A DNA stretch of 64,000 nt from Asaia sp003994335 (GTDB lineage Bacteria > Pseudomonadota > Alphaproteobacteria > Acetobacterales > Acetobacteraceae). A program made the position numbers and the translations under genes. The notes beneath the pieces were generated by a model. It had not been told where the DNA came from. It worked only from the letters and a program-made list of their open reading frames with translations, and did not search any database. Location: the NCBI RefSeq assembly GCF_037151175.1, contig NZ_JBBCOR010000012.1, positions 57,249-121,248 of the forward strand, in the 5' to 3' direction. Positions within the stretch are counted from its first letter, which is position 1; the number at the start of each line of letters is the position of its first letter. Positions 26,561 through 35,705 of this stretch are shown here, piece after piece.

Positions 26561-28939
26561 TCAGTTGAAATGCTTGCGGATGGTGAAGAAGACCATACGC
26601 GGCGCAGCGGCCTGGAGCGTCTGGAAGGTGCCGGACGGATCAGAGTTTATGAACCCGTTGCTGCCCACAGTGGCCACGTAGCGCTTGTTGAACAGATTGG
26701 AGACGTTGATCTGAGTGTCGAGCCCACGCAGCCAGAAATTATGGCTCTTGAAGCGATAGCCGAGGTTCAGGTTGAAGACGTCATTGGCGGGAACGTAGGC
26801 GTCATTCGTATAGGTGTAATAGCGCCGATCCTGAATTTGCATGAGCACGTTGCCCCAGATTTGCCCGTCATCATAGCCAAGCTGCACATTGGCCAGGTTA
26901 CGCGGCATGCCCACGACATTCTTGCCCTTGATCGCTGCGGAGACCTTGCTATCCGCCATCACGTTGTCCTGGTAGAAGGAGTTATTGAAGGCGTAGGAGG
27001 CGAAGATCGACCAGTTCGGCGCGAACTGCCAGTTCACGGCGGTGTCGATACCGCGTGAGATCACGCCACCCACATTGGAGAGTACCGAGGCATTGCCCTG
27101 AATGCCCACACCCTGGGTGACCGAGAGCAATCGGTTTTCGAACTCGACGTAGTAACCGGTCACTGTCGCCTGGAAGGTTTTGGTATGATAGCGGTAGCCA
27201 AGTTCCTCGGTGTTCGACATTTCGGGCTTCAGCTTGCCCTGCAGTGCCTGGAAGCCAGCTACCGTGGTCGAGAACGGGCCTGAGGTTTGCGCGCTGTCAA
27301 AAGCCGCCATATTGCGGCTGTAATCGACGAAGATCTCATGGTTACGGTTGAAGCGGTAATTCGCCCCGATCTGCGGCAGGAAGCCATTGGAGGCATTCAG
27401 CGTACCGGAGGGATAGGCCGTAGCCACCGGCATTCCCAGATAATTGCCGTTCATGGCACGCGCCGTGTTGTCGACGATCAGGGACTTGAAGCCGTAATTG
27501 ACCTTGAGTTTCGGCGTGATCTTCCAGGTGTCGCCCAGGTGGACCTGATAGGTCTTTGTGTTGAAAGCGCTCTGCCACTGCGTGGCAAAGGCATTGTTCT
27601 TGTACCAGTGGATCGAGGAGGGTGACCCATCGAGCGCGAGAGGATAGAAGCGACGCGCCTGATTGAAGTTGTTGTTTTCGAACCAGAAGCCGCCTTCGAT
27701 GCTGTGATTGGCAATCTTGTAGGTCAGGCTTCCGATGAACCCGGCACGGTGGATGTCATATTCGGTCGTACGGGTGGAAAGCGGTGAGCCGCCGAGTTGC
27801 GCCGGTGTCGCGCTATAGGGCGTGACCCATACGCCTTCGCCACTATTGGTGTGGCCATAGCCCGTGACATAGCCGGTCAGACGGTTATTGATCTTGAAAT
27901 CCAGCTTGCCATAGCCCAGCGCATCCTCACGAAGGCCGCCTGCATTATAATAGACGGTATCCTGGTTTTCGATGCCTTTAGGGAAAGCCGTGCCGTTCTG
28001 ATAGGCATAGGCGATCTGCTTGGCGAGCGCGTAGTTGCCGGTGATGTTGTCCAGATTATAGCCATAGGTCTTGATCTGGGAGAGCGACAGATCCTGATAG
28101 TCGTTTTCGGCGCGCTTGGACCAGTCGCCGAAGACCGTGAGCTTCAGGTTGTCACCCAGAGGCTGGACGTACTTGGCGTTGGCCTGGTCCTGACGCTGCA
28201 CGCCATCGCCCTTCCACTTATTGGCGTCCTGATGATCATAGGACACATAGAATTTGCCGCCCCCCTTCAGCACGCCGCTGTTGATGCGGGCGAATGTGCG
28301 CCAGGTCGAGGCGGAGCCGATGGTTCCGCTGACATCGGCACCAAACTTTTCGGAGGGATCGATCGAACTGAATTGCAGCGCGCCGCCAAGATCGTTGGAG
28401 GCTGCAACGCCGACCGCTCCCGCGCCCTGTGTCAGCGTGGCAGGACCGTTATTTTCTGTCTGAAGCGCACGGCCGATCGAGAGACCATTGTCATTGCCAT
28501 ACGCCAGGTTGCCGAGCGGCACGCCGTCGAAGGTGAAGCCCAGGCGGCTCTGGTCGAAACCACGAATGATGATCTGCTGCGACCATTCATAGGAGCCAAG
28601 CGGATCGGATGAGGTGAACATCACTCCCGGCAGCTTGGACAAGGCCTTGAAGGGGCTCGTCCCGGGTGTGTATTCCTGTATCGCCGTGCGCGAAATGGTC
28701 TGGGTTTCACGAGCCTGTCCGGCGCCGAGAACGATCACGGTTTCGGAGCTTTTGGCCTCCACGCTTGCCTTCCGAGACGGAGCTTCAGCGTTCCGTTTCT
28801 TGCCCGGCTGCTTCTTGTTGACCGGCACGCTTGCCGAGTTTGCTGTATTCGTCACGGTTTGCGCATGCGCCACAGACTGCGCGGCAATGATCAGGGCAGG
28901 GAGGCTTGCCGATAGAACAAGACTGAGTCTGAGTTTCAT
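26561..28939 (-). CDS. TonB-dependent receptor, operon with phospholipase C
   Basis: 792 residues. The signal peptide (about 1-26, LSLVLSASLPALIIAAQSVA) is followed by a possible TonB box (SETVIVLG) and a plug domain: LSKLPGVMFTSSDPLGSYEW, IIIRGFDQSRLGFTFDGVPL, GAVGVAASNDLGGALQFSS. The barrel contains LKPEMSNTEELGYRYHTK and ends in MVFFTIRKHFN with the C-terminal Phe needed for BAM assembly. It resembles receptors of unknown ligand common in alphaproteobacteria. Because its operon partner releases phosphocholine or other phosphate esters, a phosphorylated or choline-related substrate is possible (inference). The leader carries Pho-box-like direct repeats. Confidence 0.88.
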   Translation of the reverse strand: MKLRLSLVLSASLPALIIAAQSVAHAQTVTNTANSASVPVNKKQPGKKRNAEAPSRKASVEAKSSETVIVLGAGQARETQTISRTAIQEYTPGTSPFKALSKLPGVMFTSSDPLGSYEWSQQIIIRGFDQSRLGFTFDGVPLGNLAYGNDNGLSIGRALQTENNGPATLTQGAGAVGVAASNDLGGALQFSSIDPSEKFGADVSGTIGSASTWRTFARINSGVLKGGGKFYVSYDHQDANKWKGDGVQRQDQANAKYVQPLGDNLKLTVFGDWSKRAENDYQDLSLSQIKTYGYNLDNITGNYALAKQIAYAYQNGTAFPKGIENQDTVYYNAGGLREDALGYGKLDFKINNRLTGYVTGYGHTNSGEGVWVTPYSATPAQLGGSPLSTRTTEYDIHRAGFIGSLTYKIANHSIEGGFWFENNNFNQARRFYPLALDGSPSSIHWYKNNAFATQWQSAFNTKTYQVHLGDTWKITPKLKVNYGFKSLIVDNTARAMNGNYLGMPVATAYPSGTLNASNGFLPQIGANYRFNRNHEIFVDYSRNMAAFDSAQTSGPFSTTVAGFQALQGKLKPEMSNTEELGYRYHTKTFQATVTGYYVEFENRLLSVTQGVGIQGNASVLSNVGGVISRGIDTAVNWQFAPNWSIFASYAFNNSFYQDNVMADSKVSAAIKGKNVVGMPRNLANVQLGYDDGQIWGNVLMQIQDRRYYTYTNDAYVPANDVFNLNLGYRFKSHNFWLRGLDTQINVSNLFNKRYVATVGSNGFINSDPSGTFQTLQAAAPRMVFFTIRKHFN

Positions 28940-28987
28940 GAAAAAGAGCCGTTTCGTCCTGAGGTCGAGTTGCGGCCCGTAGATATC

Positions 28988-29060
28988 GTGACACTGCGTG
29001 ACACAGTATTATGGTTTTATTAAATCAGATCGGAAACAAAACAGTCATGGATCTGTCATT
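28988..29060 (-). promoter_or_regulatory. Candidate PhoB-box-like direct repeats upstream of the receptor-phospholipase operon
   Basis: At 29042-29060 the plus strand reads CAGTCATGGATCTGTCATT, close to the PhoB consensus of two CTGTCAT units 11 bases apart, but it points away from the operon. On the minus strand at 28988-29007 two GTGTCACG units lie 10 bases apart, facing the operon. Both are imperfect. The link to phosphate starvation rests mainly on the phospholipase function. Confidence 0.3.
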
Positions 29061-29511
29061 ATTCTGACTTGATAACGTTTGCTCGTTCTTTTATCGGGGC
29101 GCTACCCGAACCGGACCCCGGATTTGGGCAAACCCGCAGGGGAGTGACGAGCGCCATGCCCAGCAGATAGGCGCCCATATTGCTCCATGAAAAATGCTGC
29201 CCCAACAAGAAGCGTCCCGCAGAAACAGACCGGAGCGCGTCGAGCGGTTCGATATGGACCAGTTTCAGCCCTTCACTGCCGAAGGCGCCGAGACAGGCGA
29301 GCGCGAACAGGGCGGGGCGCTGGCGGCCGGGCAGGGTGAGTGCAGCGACGCACCAGAACAACGATCCCCAAAGGATCGATCCGCCCCATTTCCGTAGGGC
29401 AGGGTCGAGGTCAAGCGGGGCGAGGCGGCAAGCAATGCCAGCGGCAATGATGATCAGTGTGAGCAGGACCGTCGGCCTCCGGCGCATCTCGTGCCCCCAT
29501 GGAAGAATCAT
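29059..29511 (-). CDS. DUF2809 family membrane protein
   Basis: 150 residues with four hydrophobic segments (about 13-30, 45-62, 67-85, 108-128), so an inner-membrane protein. Features are LRKWGGSILWGSLFWCVAAL and SEGLKLVHIEPLDALRSVSA, which fit DUF2809, a family of unknown function. The ATG overlaps the stop of the DUF817 gene by 4 bases, so the two are translationally coupled. An in-frame ATG at 29487 is an alternative start. Confidence 0.75.
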   Translation of the reverse strand: MILPWGHEMRRRPTVLLTLIIIAAGIACRLAPLDLDPALRKWGGSILWGSLFWCVAALTLPGRQRPALFALACLGAFGSEGLKLVHIEPLDALRSVSAGRFLLGQHFSWSNMGAYLLGMALVTPLRVCPNPGSGSGSAPIKERANVIKSE

Positions 29512-30389
29512 CGAGAGGCTGGGCTTCGCGTCAGGGAAGGAACCTCACGATCCGGCCTCAAAAGAAGCGTGACCGTGATAAACGCGACATAGAGCAGGAG
29601 ATACCACGACACGAGCTTCTGCGGATGGACGACCCAGGTGAATTGCCGGTGAGCGTAGAGCCATGTGCCGGTAAAAGTGCCGATATTCTCCGCGATCCAG
29701 AGCGCGATGCTCGAGAGAAACGCCGCGAGGGGAAGCCTCATGCGCCATTGCGTATCGAACACGCGATAAAGGATCGTGCAACGCCAATAGATTCCGATGG
29801 TGGCGAGCACCAGAAGCCAACGCAGATCCGGGATGAAATGATGGGTGAAGAAGTTGAGATAGATCGCCAGGGCCAGAGCAAGAGAAAAGCCGGAACGCGG
29901 ATAGGCGAGGAACCTCATGTCAAATAGCCGGATCACACGGGCAATATAGCTGCCGACCGAGGCGTACATGAAGCCGGAGAAAAGCGGCACATGCAGGATC
30001 TTGAAGAAACCGGGCTCGGGATAGGACCATGACCCCGCATGGACCTTGAACCACTCCATGGCTGTCCCGGTGAGATGAAACAGAAGAATGATCAGCGCCT
30101 CCTGGCGCGTCTCCAGTTTGCAGGCGAGGAACACGGCCTGGGTCAGCAGCGCGAAGAGGAACAGCGCGTCATAGCGATGGAGCGGCCAGCCCGGCGACCA
30201 GAGCGCGTGGCTGATGAGAATGGCCCCCAGCATCAGGCCGCCGAAGAGACAAGCCCAACCCTGCTTGAGAACGAAAAGGATGAAAAGTCCTGAGAAACCG
30301 TCCAGATGACGTCGAATCCTTTGGCCCAGACGCAGTTCGAGCGCGGTTGTCGTATCCGTCTGGCCCGGGGCGTTCGTGGCGGCGTTCAT
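29508..30389 (-). CDS. DUF817 family membrane protein
   Basis: 293 residues from the ATG at 30389, which has AAGGAG seven bases upstream; the longer reading to 30458 lacks such a site. About eight membrane helices. Family segments include LFALLTQAVFLACKLETRQE, EWFKVHAGSWSYPEPGFFKI, VPLFSGFMYASVGSYIARVI and AENIGTFTGTWLYAHRQFTW. DUF817 proteins have no assigned function. The partner DUF2809 gene overlaps its end. The start codon lies in the 3' arm of a perfect 9-bp hairpin, with the ribosome site in the loop, which could limit translation. Confidence 0.82.
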   Translation of the reverse strand: MNAATNAPGQTDTTTALELRLGQRIRRHLDGFSGLFILFVLKQGWACLFGGLMLGAILISHALWSPGWPLHRYDALFLFALLTQAVFLACKLETRQEALIILLFHLTGTAMEWFKVHAGSWSYPEPGFFKILHVPLFSGFMYASVGSYIARVIRLFDMRFLAYPRSGFSLALALAIYLNFFTHHFIPDLRWLLVLATIGIYWRCTILYRVFDTQWRMRLPLAAFLSSIALWIAENIGTFTGTWLYAHRQFTWVVHPQKLVSWYLLLYVAFITVTLLLRPDREVPSLTRSPASR

Positions 30390-30419
30390 GGCGCGGCTCC
30401 TTGTTGGTTGCCGCGCCAT
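30388..30419 (-). promoter_or_regulatory. Hairpin enclosing the DUF817 ribosome site and start codon
   Basis: Arms ATGGCGCGG (30388-30396 on the plus strand) and CCGCGCCAT (30411-30419) are perfectly complementary over 9 bp. Read in the gene's direction, AAGGAG lies in the 14-base loop and the first two bases of the ATG end the 3' arm. It could be a translation gate or a terminator of the haem receptor transcript upstream. Confidence 0.5.
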
Positions 30420-30466
30420 TGCCCGATTACCGTCCCTCGAACAAGAGTGGACGGGCAAGGCACGCC

Positions 30467-32767
30467 TTAACGTGACAGGGCAAAATTCAGCCCTCCCATC
30501 ACGGTCAGCCCCTGGTTGGGGATTGAGGAGATCTGGCTCGTGTAATAGCGACGGTTGGTAACGTTATCGGCATTGACGAACATCTGGATCTGCTTGGTGA
30601 TCTGATAGGAGCCGAACATGTCGAAGACGACATAGCCGCCCTGTTTCGGGAAGCCCGGCGTGCCGCTCTTGGGTTGGCCGAGCGTCTGCGTGGCTGCACG
30701 GATACGCGCGCCCACGGAAAGCTTGCTATCGAACAGGTGCAGCCCCACCGTTCCAGCCAGTACCGAGCGCGGCGGCGTGGTCAGGATCGCGCCAAATCCG
30801 GTGTAGTCGGGGCGAGGCAATTTGGTGGTGGTGTTCGTGTAGGACAGGGTGGCGAAGACGAAGCGGTTGTCGTATTTCGCCTGCCCCTCAAACCCGTGAG
30901 TGTAGGTATTGCCCGCCATATTCTGGTAGAAATACCCATAGACCGGAATATAGGAGCCTGGGGCGGGACGGCCGATCACGCGTGTCTGGGCAATATAGTT
31001 CTTGATCCGTGTATCGAAATAGTCGCCATCGAATTCGACTTTGTCACCTTCAGCAAGCACGTCGCGGTAATGCAGCTTTGCGCCGGCCTCCCACCCATAG
31101 GTTTGCTCGGGTGCCAGATTAGGGTTCGGAATGAATTTCAGGAAGCCAAGACCAGGATGCGAACTGGCCATGAGCGTCTCAGTTGTCGAGGGCGGTCGAA
31201 AGCCGAGCCCGTAGCTGCCATAAAGCTGCAACCCATGCACTGGCGTGACTGCGAGCGTGACCTTCGGGTTCACCGCGTCCGAACTGGTGCTGGTATGAAA
31301 AGCGCCCGCCGGAATCGAGGTAAACCCGGAGGCCTGGTTCACGCCGCCGCCGGAAAGATGATAGGCGTCGTAACGCAGCGCGCCGGTGAGCTGGATAATT
31401 TTCCAGTTCAGGGCGAGCTGTGTAAATGCACTGCCCACTTCGCGTCCGCCTGATGGCGTTGCGCCATCATAGCCGGTTTGGTCCTTGGTCTTGACCGAGT
31501 CATGATAGTACTCCCCGCCATAATTGAGTGAGGCCAGTACGGGTCCGAGAGGGAATTGCGAGGTGTTGTCAGCCTCGAACCCCAAGGTGGTGAGATCGTA
31601 CCGGGTCATGTTCGCGGCAGCCATTGTGAGCGCACGATAGGCGGGGGTGGCGTTTTCCAGTCCGGTCGACACCACATAGCCCTTCACGTGGAGGGAGACG
31701 AGCTTGTTATCCTGAGGCGTGAACCGATACTCGATATTGCCCTGATTGTTCTGGATACTATTCGCCGTCGCGATCCCCTCGGTCCCCTGACCGAACTGGT
31801 TATGATAGATCACGGTACCCAGCGTCAGGCTCTGATCGATGCCGGGTTTGATATCGATCTTGAACAGGCCCGACTGCAGACGCTGGTAGCTGTTGGGAAC
31901 CCGCGTGCCAGCGCCGTCTTCGTAATCGCCCGAACTGCGCATGCTGAAAGCGGCGGCGATGCCGAACCACGGTCGCACCCGCACCCCGGCACCGACCACA
32001 CCCGAGCCATCGTAATTATTCGATCCACCCAGAGCGCGGGCCATCACGCCATAACGCTTGCCTGACGCGACCAGGTCATCCACGCCGAGCGTGTGCATAT
32101 TGACCACGCCCGCAATGGCTCCCGCGCCATCGGCAGTCGAGACTGTGCCACGGGCGACATCGAGCCCGGCGAGGAGGGCAGGGTCGACGAAGACGCTGCC
32201 ATTGGCGCCATGATTACTGGTCTGGAAGTTCTGGCGCGCCCCATCCACCATGACATTCACACGGCCGAAATCCTGCATGCCGCGTATCGATATGGCCAGT
32301 GCCGGCGACCCGTCATTCTGGAAATACACCCCCGGCAAACCGGTCAGGATCATGTAGGGCTCGGTCGGATTGACGCGAAGCATGTCCTCGCGCGTCAGGG
32401 TCGCGCTCGCCTGTGGCACCGTGGTCTCGTTAACGCCGTGCACGCGGACACTTGGCAGAGCGATGGCGTCCCCGTTCTGCGCGGCGCTGGCCGCGACAGC
32501 TTCCTTTTGGGTGCCCCCGACTGTTCGGCCCGGAGGAGGCGCTGCACGCGACGCGGTGTCGAGCTTCGCCATTTGGATCGGCTCGGCTGGGGATGTTGCG
32601 GAGGCTCTCGCAACGACCGTTTTTTCATGCGGGCCGGTTCCGGGCGCGCGGGCGGCGGCGTTTCCCGCCGATGGGGGCATGGCGGATTGAGCAGAAGCCT
32701 GTTTGACGGGGAGGGCTGTCAGGACAAGAGCGGAGGACAGGAAAAGTGCCCGGCGTTTTGTGATCAT
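30467..32767 (-). CDS. hmuR: TonB-dependent haem receptor
   Basis: 766 residues from the ATG at 32767 (AGGGCC upstream, then a clear signal peptide RRALFLSSALVLTALPVKQA). A longer in-frame reading to 32866 would run through the signal. The plug contains LTGLPGVYFQNDGSPALAIS and MQDFGRVNVMVDGARQNFQT. The barrel has FRPP and NPNL motifs flanking a His (YGLGFRPPSTTET, then IPNPNLAPEQTYGWEAGAK), matching the FRAP/NPNL signature of haem and haemoglobin receptors, with one A-to-P change. It is divergent from hmuTUV with a Fur-like box between. The protein ends in GGLNFALSR, slightly unusual because the last residue is not aromatic. Confidence 0.88.
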   Translation of the reverse strand: MITKRRALFLSSALVLTALPVKQASAQSAMPPSAGNAAARAPGTGPHEKTVVARASATSPAEPIQMAKLDTASRAAPPPGRTVGGTQKEAVAASAAQNGDAIALPSVRVHGVNETTVPQASATLTREDMLRVNPTEPYMILTGLPGVYFQNDGSPALAISIRGMQDFGRVNVMVDGARQNFQTSNHGANGSVFVDPALLAGLDVARGTVSTADGAGAIAGVVNMHTLGVDDLVASGKRYGVMARALGGSNNYDGSGVVGAGVRVRPWFGIAAAFSMRSSGDYEDGAGTRVPNSYQRLQSGLFKIDIKPGIDQSLTLGTVIYHNQFGQGTEGIATANSIQNNQGNIEYRFTPQDNKLVSLHVKGYVVSTGLENATPAYRALTMAAANMTRYDLTTLGFEADNTSQFPLGPVLASLNYGGEYYHDSVKTKDQTGYDGATPSGGREVGSAFTQLALNWKIIQLTGALRYDAYHLSGGGVNQASGFTSIPAGAFHTSTSSDAVNPKVTLAVTPVHGLQLYGSYGLGFRPPSTTETLMASSHPGLGFLKFIPNPNLAPEQTYGWEAGAKLHYRDVLAEGDKVEFDGDYFDTRIKNYIAQTRVIGRPAPGSYIPVYGYFYQNMAGNTYTHGFEGQAKYDNRFVFATLSYTNTTTKLPRPDYTGFGAILTTPPRSVLAGTVGLHLFDSKLSVGARIRAATQTLGQPKSGTPGFPKQGGYVVFDMFGSYQITKQIQMFVNADNVTNRRYYTSQISSIPNQGLTVMGGLNFALSR

Positions 32768-32811
32768 CGTTTCGGCCCTGCGAATCGTTAACGGATGTGA
32801 CGATGGGTTAT

Positions 32812-32826
32812 TGAGAATGACTCGCA
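32812..32826. promoter_or_regulatory. Candidate Fur box in the divergent haem-locus promoter
   Basis: TGAGAATGACTCGCA (its complement reads TGCGAGTCATTCTCA) closely matches the imperfect 7-1-7 palindromes bound by Fur in Gram-negative bacteria. It lies 45 bases from the receptor start and about 100 from hmuT, so it could repress both transcripts when iron is sufficient. Confidence 0.6.
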
Positions 32827-32925
32827 CTTGCAAGAGAGAAAAACTTCCTCTAAAGCTCCGCCGCATCGGGTGAGGGAATGACGCAACAGCTTCTCCTCGA
32901 TCGGTTAAGAGAAGGGTCAGGGTTC

Positions 32926-33858
32926 ATGAGCATCAGATTGTTCAGCCGACGCCAGTTCGGCTTGACGGCCTTCGCCACCGGCGTATCGGGCGCAGCAGCG
33001 CGTGGTGCGCGGGCAGGCGAAAAACGGCCGCTCACGATCGAGGATTGCCGTGGCCGCCGGGTCACTCTGGGCACGATGGACCGCATCGTCTCGATTGGGG
33101 GGACGATTACCGAAACGCTTTATGCGCTTGGGGCCTCAGGGCGCGTGGTAGGCGTCGATATCACCTCTACCTACCCGGTCGCCGCCCTGAGGGAGAAGAA
33201 ATCAATCGGCTATATGCGTCAGCTCTCCGCTGATGGGATCCTGTCGCTCAGGCCTGATCTGGTTCTGGCCATGAATGACTCTGGACCGCCTGCTGCGATC
33301 GACCAGATCATGAACGCGTCGATCCCCACGGTCATGATCGACGCAACACCCTCACTCGACGGGGTACGCAAGCGTATCCTGACCTTGTCGAGTATCATTG
33401 GCGCGGGGGAGCAAGGCGCCTCGATGGTGGTGCGCTTCGATAATCAGCTACGGACGCTCAAGGCTTGGAAAGAACTGCATCCGCAGCAACCGCGTGTTCT
33501 GTTTGTGATGCGTGTGGTCAATGGCCGCCCCATGGCTGCGGGCACCGGAACGGCGGCCGATGCCATCATCACGCTTGCAGGGGGCACGAATGCCGGAAGC
33601 GCCATGCAGGGTTACAAGGCACTCGAGCGTGAGGCATTGATCACGCTTCAGCCCGACATGATCCTGATGATGAGCCAGGGCGGACAGGCCATGCGCGATG
33701 CGTTGCTGGAAGATCCTGCCGTTCTGGCGACCCCGGCCGGCAGGAACAGGGCGGTTATCGACATGGAAGGTGAAAAGCTTCTTGGTTTCGGCCCGCGCAC
33801 GGCTGAGGCCGCGCTGGAACTTGCGCAGCAGATCAACGGACATATGAAGCCTGCATGA
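32926..33858 (+). CDS. hmuT: Haem ABC transporter periplasmic binding protein
   Basis: 310 residues from the ATG at 32926; an ATG at 32878 in the same frame is the alternative. The N-terminus SRRQFGLTAFATGVSGAAAR is a likely Tat signal. The fold is that of class III haem/cobalamin/siderophore binding proteins: RIVSIGGTITETLYALGASG, VVGVDITSTYPVAA, SADGILSLRPDLVLAMND and LTLQPDMILMM-like ALITLQPDMILMM. The spacing fits HmuT. The next two genes overlap by 4 bases each, so this is one operon with its permease and ATPase. B12 binding (BtuF) is the main alternative, but the neighbouring haem receptor and monooxygenase favour haem. Confidence 0.88.
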   Translation: MSIRLFSRRQFGLTAFATGVSGAAARGARAGEKRPLTIEDCRGRRVTLGTMDRIVSIGGTITETLYALGASGRVVGVDITSTYPVAALREKKSIGYMRQLSADGILSLRPDLVLAMNDSGPPAAIDQIMNASIPTVMIDATPSLDGVRKRILTLSSIIGAGEQGASMVVRFDNQLRTLKAWKELHPQQPRVLFVMRVVNGRPMAAGTGTAADAIITLAGGTNAGSAMQGYKALEREALITLQPDMILMMSQGGQAMRDALLEDPAVLATPAGRNRAVIDMEGEKLLGFGPRTAEAALELAQQINGHMKPA

Positions 33859-34871
33859 CGATACGCCGCCTTCCGGCGCTTCCGGCTCTCGTCCTGCTGG
33901 GGCTTGGTCTTGCGGCCAGTGTTCTGCTCGCTCTCGCCTCGGGAGCGACCGGTTTCGGGTTCGCGCCTATCCGAGCGAGCGACCCCCAGATGGCGCGTAT
34001 GATCATCATGGACATCCGTCTGCCCCGTGTGGTTCTGGCTCTGCTCGTCGGAGCAGGGCTCGGTGCCGCAGGGGCTGTGATGCAGGGCCTGTTCCGCAAC
34101 CCTCTGGCGGATCCGGGGCTGATCGGTGTGTCATCCGGGGCAGCCTTGGGTACCACACTGATGATCGTTCAGGGACCAATCTGGTTCGGCGCGGGCATCA
34201 TCGCGCGCTGGGGAATCCCCGCAGGCGGGATGCTCGGTGCCTGCGCCCTGACGCTCGTCTTGCAGGCGATGTCCACGAGGCAGGGCGGGATATCGACCAA
34301 CAGGCTCGTACTTGCGGGCGTGGCGCTTGGGGCCCTGGCCTCCGCCGCAACCGGCATTCTGCTTTATCGCGCCAATGACACCGCCCTGCGTGACCTGACC
34401 TTCTGGTCCATGGGAGGTCTATCGGGCGCGCGCTGGCCGGAGATCGATATTCTGGCGCCCCTCATCCTCTTGGCGCTGCTCCTGCTGATGGCGCTTACTC
34501 GGCCACTCAACCTGCTTCTGGCTGGCGAGGAAAACGCCATGCTGATGGGATGTCGGGTGAGGGCCGTGAAGTATCTGAGCCTTTTTGCCGTGATGATGGC
34601 GGTTGGGCCGGCAGTGTCGTTTTCAGGGGTAATCGGCTTTGTCGGCGTCATCGTGCCGCATCTCGTCCGTCTTGTGTGCGGCCCGGATCACCGTTTTCTC
34701 ATCCCGGGCAGCGCCTTGCTGGGCGCGATCCTGCTGGTGTTGTCCGATACGTTGGCGCGTGTGATCGCATCCCCCGCAGAGGTGCCTGTCGGGATCATCA
34801 CCGCCGGACTTGGCGCTCCGGTCTTCATCTGGCTGCTTCTCCGGCTGAGGGATCAGGAGATTCCTGCGTGA
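33855..34871 (+). CDS. hmuU: Haem ABC transporter permease (FecCD family)
   Basis: 338 residues with about ten membrane helices. FecCD hallmarks are present: DIRLPRVVLALLVGAGLGAA, GAVMQGLFRNPLADPGLIGV, SSGAALGTTLMI, SMGGLSGARWPEI, and GFVGVIVPHLVRLVCGPDHR where the ATPase docks. The final part VPVGIITAGLGAPVFIWLL is typical. ATGA overlap with hmuT on the left and GTGA overlap with hmuV on the right. Confidence 0.93.
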   Translation: MTIRRLPALPALVLLGLGLAASVLLALASGATGFGFAPIRASDPQMARMIIMDIRLPRVVLALLVGAGLGAAGAVMQGLFRNPLADPGLIGVSSGAALGTTLMIVQGPIWFGAGIIARWGIPAGGMLGACALTLVLQAMSTRQGGISTNRLVLAGVALGALASAATGILLYRANDTALRDLTFWSMGGLSGARWPEIDILAPLILLALLLLMALTRPLNLLLAGEENAMLMGCRVRAVKYLSLFAVMMAVGPAVSFSGVIGFVGVIVPHLVRLVCGPDHRFLIPGSALLGAILLVLSDTLARVIASPAEVPVGIITAGLGAPVFIWLLLRLRDQEIPA

Positions 34872-35686
34872 GCCTCGAACTGATCAATGTCACGGTCATG
34901 CGTCAGGGCCGTCTGTTGCTGGACGATTTTTCCCTCTCGCTTTCTCCGGGAGAGATGGTCGCCGTGATCGGTCCGAATGGTGCGGGCAAGACGACACTCA
35001 TGCGTGTGGCCGCCGGGTTGCTCACACCCTGTATCGGTGAGGTGAGCCTCGATGGCCGTCCCTTGCAGGCATTCACCCCGGCAGAACTTGCGAGATACCG
35101 TGCCATGCTGACGCAGGACCAGGGGATGGAAGCCCGTTTTTCTGTTGCCGAACTGGCGGGTTTCGGTGTGGCCGCTCGTGGAAGCGCGTCAGAACGCGCC
35201 CGGCTGAGCGCGCTGATTGACTCGACGCTTGCCGAGGTGGGTCTCATGCACCTTGCCGGGCGTGATATTACGAGCCTGTCCGGCGGCGAGCGGCAGCGCG
35301 CGCATCTGGCACGCGTGTTCGTCCAGCTGCGCTGGCATGGAGACAAGGGATACCTGTTGCTGGACGAACCGGTTTCGGCACAGGATATCGCCCGCCAGGG
35401 ACAGGTTCTGTCCCTTGCGCGGGCGCATACGGGCAAGGGCGGATCATGGGGGTCGGGGGCATGTCTTGCCATCCTGCATGACCTGAACTGGGCAGCCGCC
35501 TTTGCCGATCGGGTTGTGGTGATCGACAAGGGGCGGCTCTATGCGGACGGCCCTGCGGACAGGGTCATCACCTCGACCATGCTTCGGGACATATTCGGCC
35601 TGACCGATGTCGTTCTGGGGCGCCATGGCGAGACGGGGCGGCCTTTTCTTCTGCCGCATGATCTCGTTCTGCCCGGTTTGTCATGA
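34868..35686 (+). CDS. hmuV: Haem ABC transporter ATP-binding protein
   Basis: 272 residues from a GTG overlapping the hmuU stop. An open frame extends 318 bases further upstream, but that part lies in hmuU and has no ATPase homology. Walker A is GPNGAGKTTLM, the Q-loop TQDQGMEARFSV, the ABC signature LSGGERQRAHLARVFVQL and Walker B YLLLDEPVSAQD, followed by the switch His in LAILHDLNW. The signature LSGGERQR and length match HmuV. It energises haem import across the inner membrane. Confidence 0.93.
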   Translation: MSLELINVTVMRQGRLLLDDFSLSLSPGEMVAVIGPNGAGKTTLMRVAAGLLTPCIGEVSLDGRPLQAFTPAELARYRAMLTQDQGMEARFSVAELAGFGVAARGSASERARLSALIDSTLAEVGLMHLAGRDITSLSGGERQRAHLARVFVQLRWHGDKGYLLLDEPVSAQDIARQGQVLSLARAHTGKGGSWGSGACLAILHDLNWAAAFADRVVVIDKGRLYADGPADRVITSTMLRDIFGLTDVVLGRHGETGRPFLLPHDLVLPGLS

Positions 35687-35705
35687 AGAAATGAAGGTAT
35701 CGTCG

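Noticed and set aside
27797..28612. 271-codon plus-strand frame opposite a TonB receptor
   Set aside because: Antisense to the receptor with intact plug and barrel motifs; no ribosome site or known domain.
34550..34867. N-terminal extension of hmuV into hmuU
   Set aside because: The GTG overlapping the hmuU stop gives a protein that starts exactly at the ABC ATPase domain; the extension is hmuU read in another frame.
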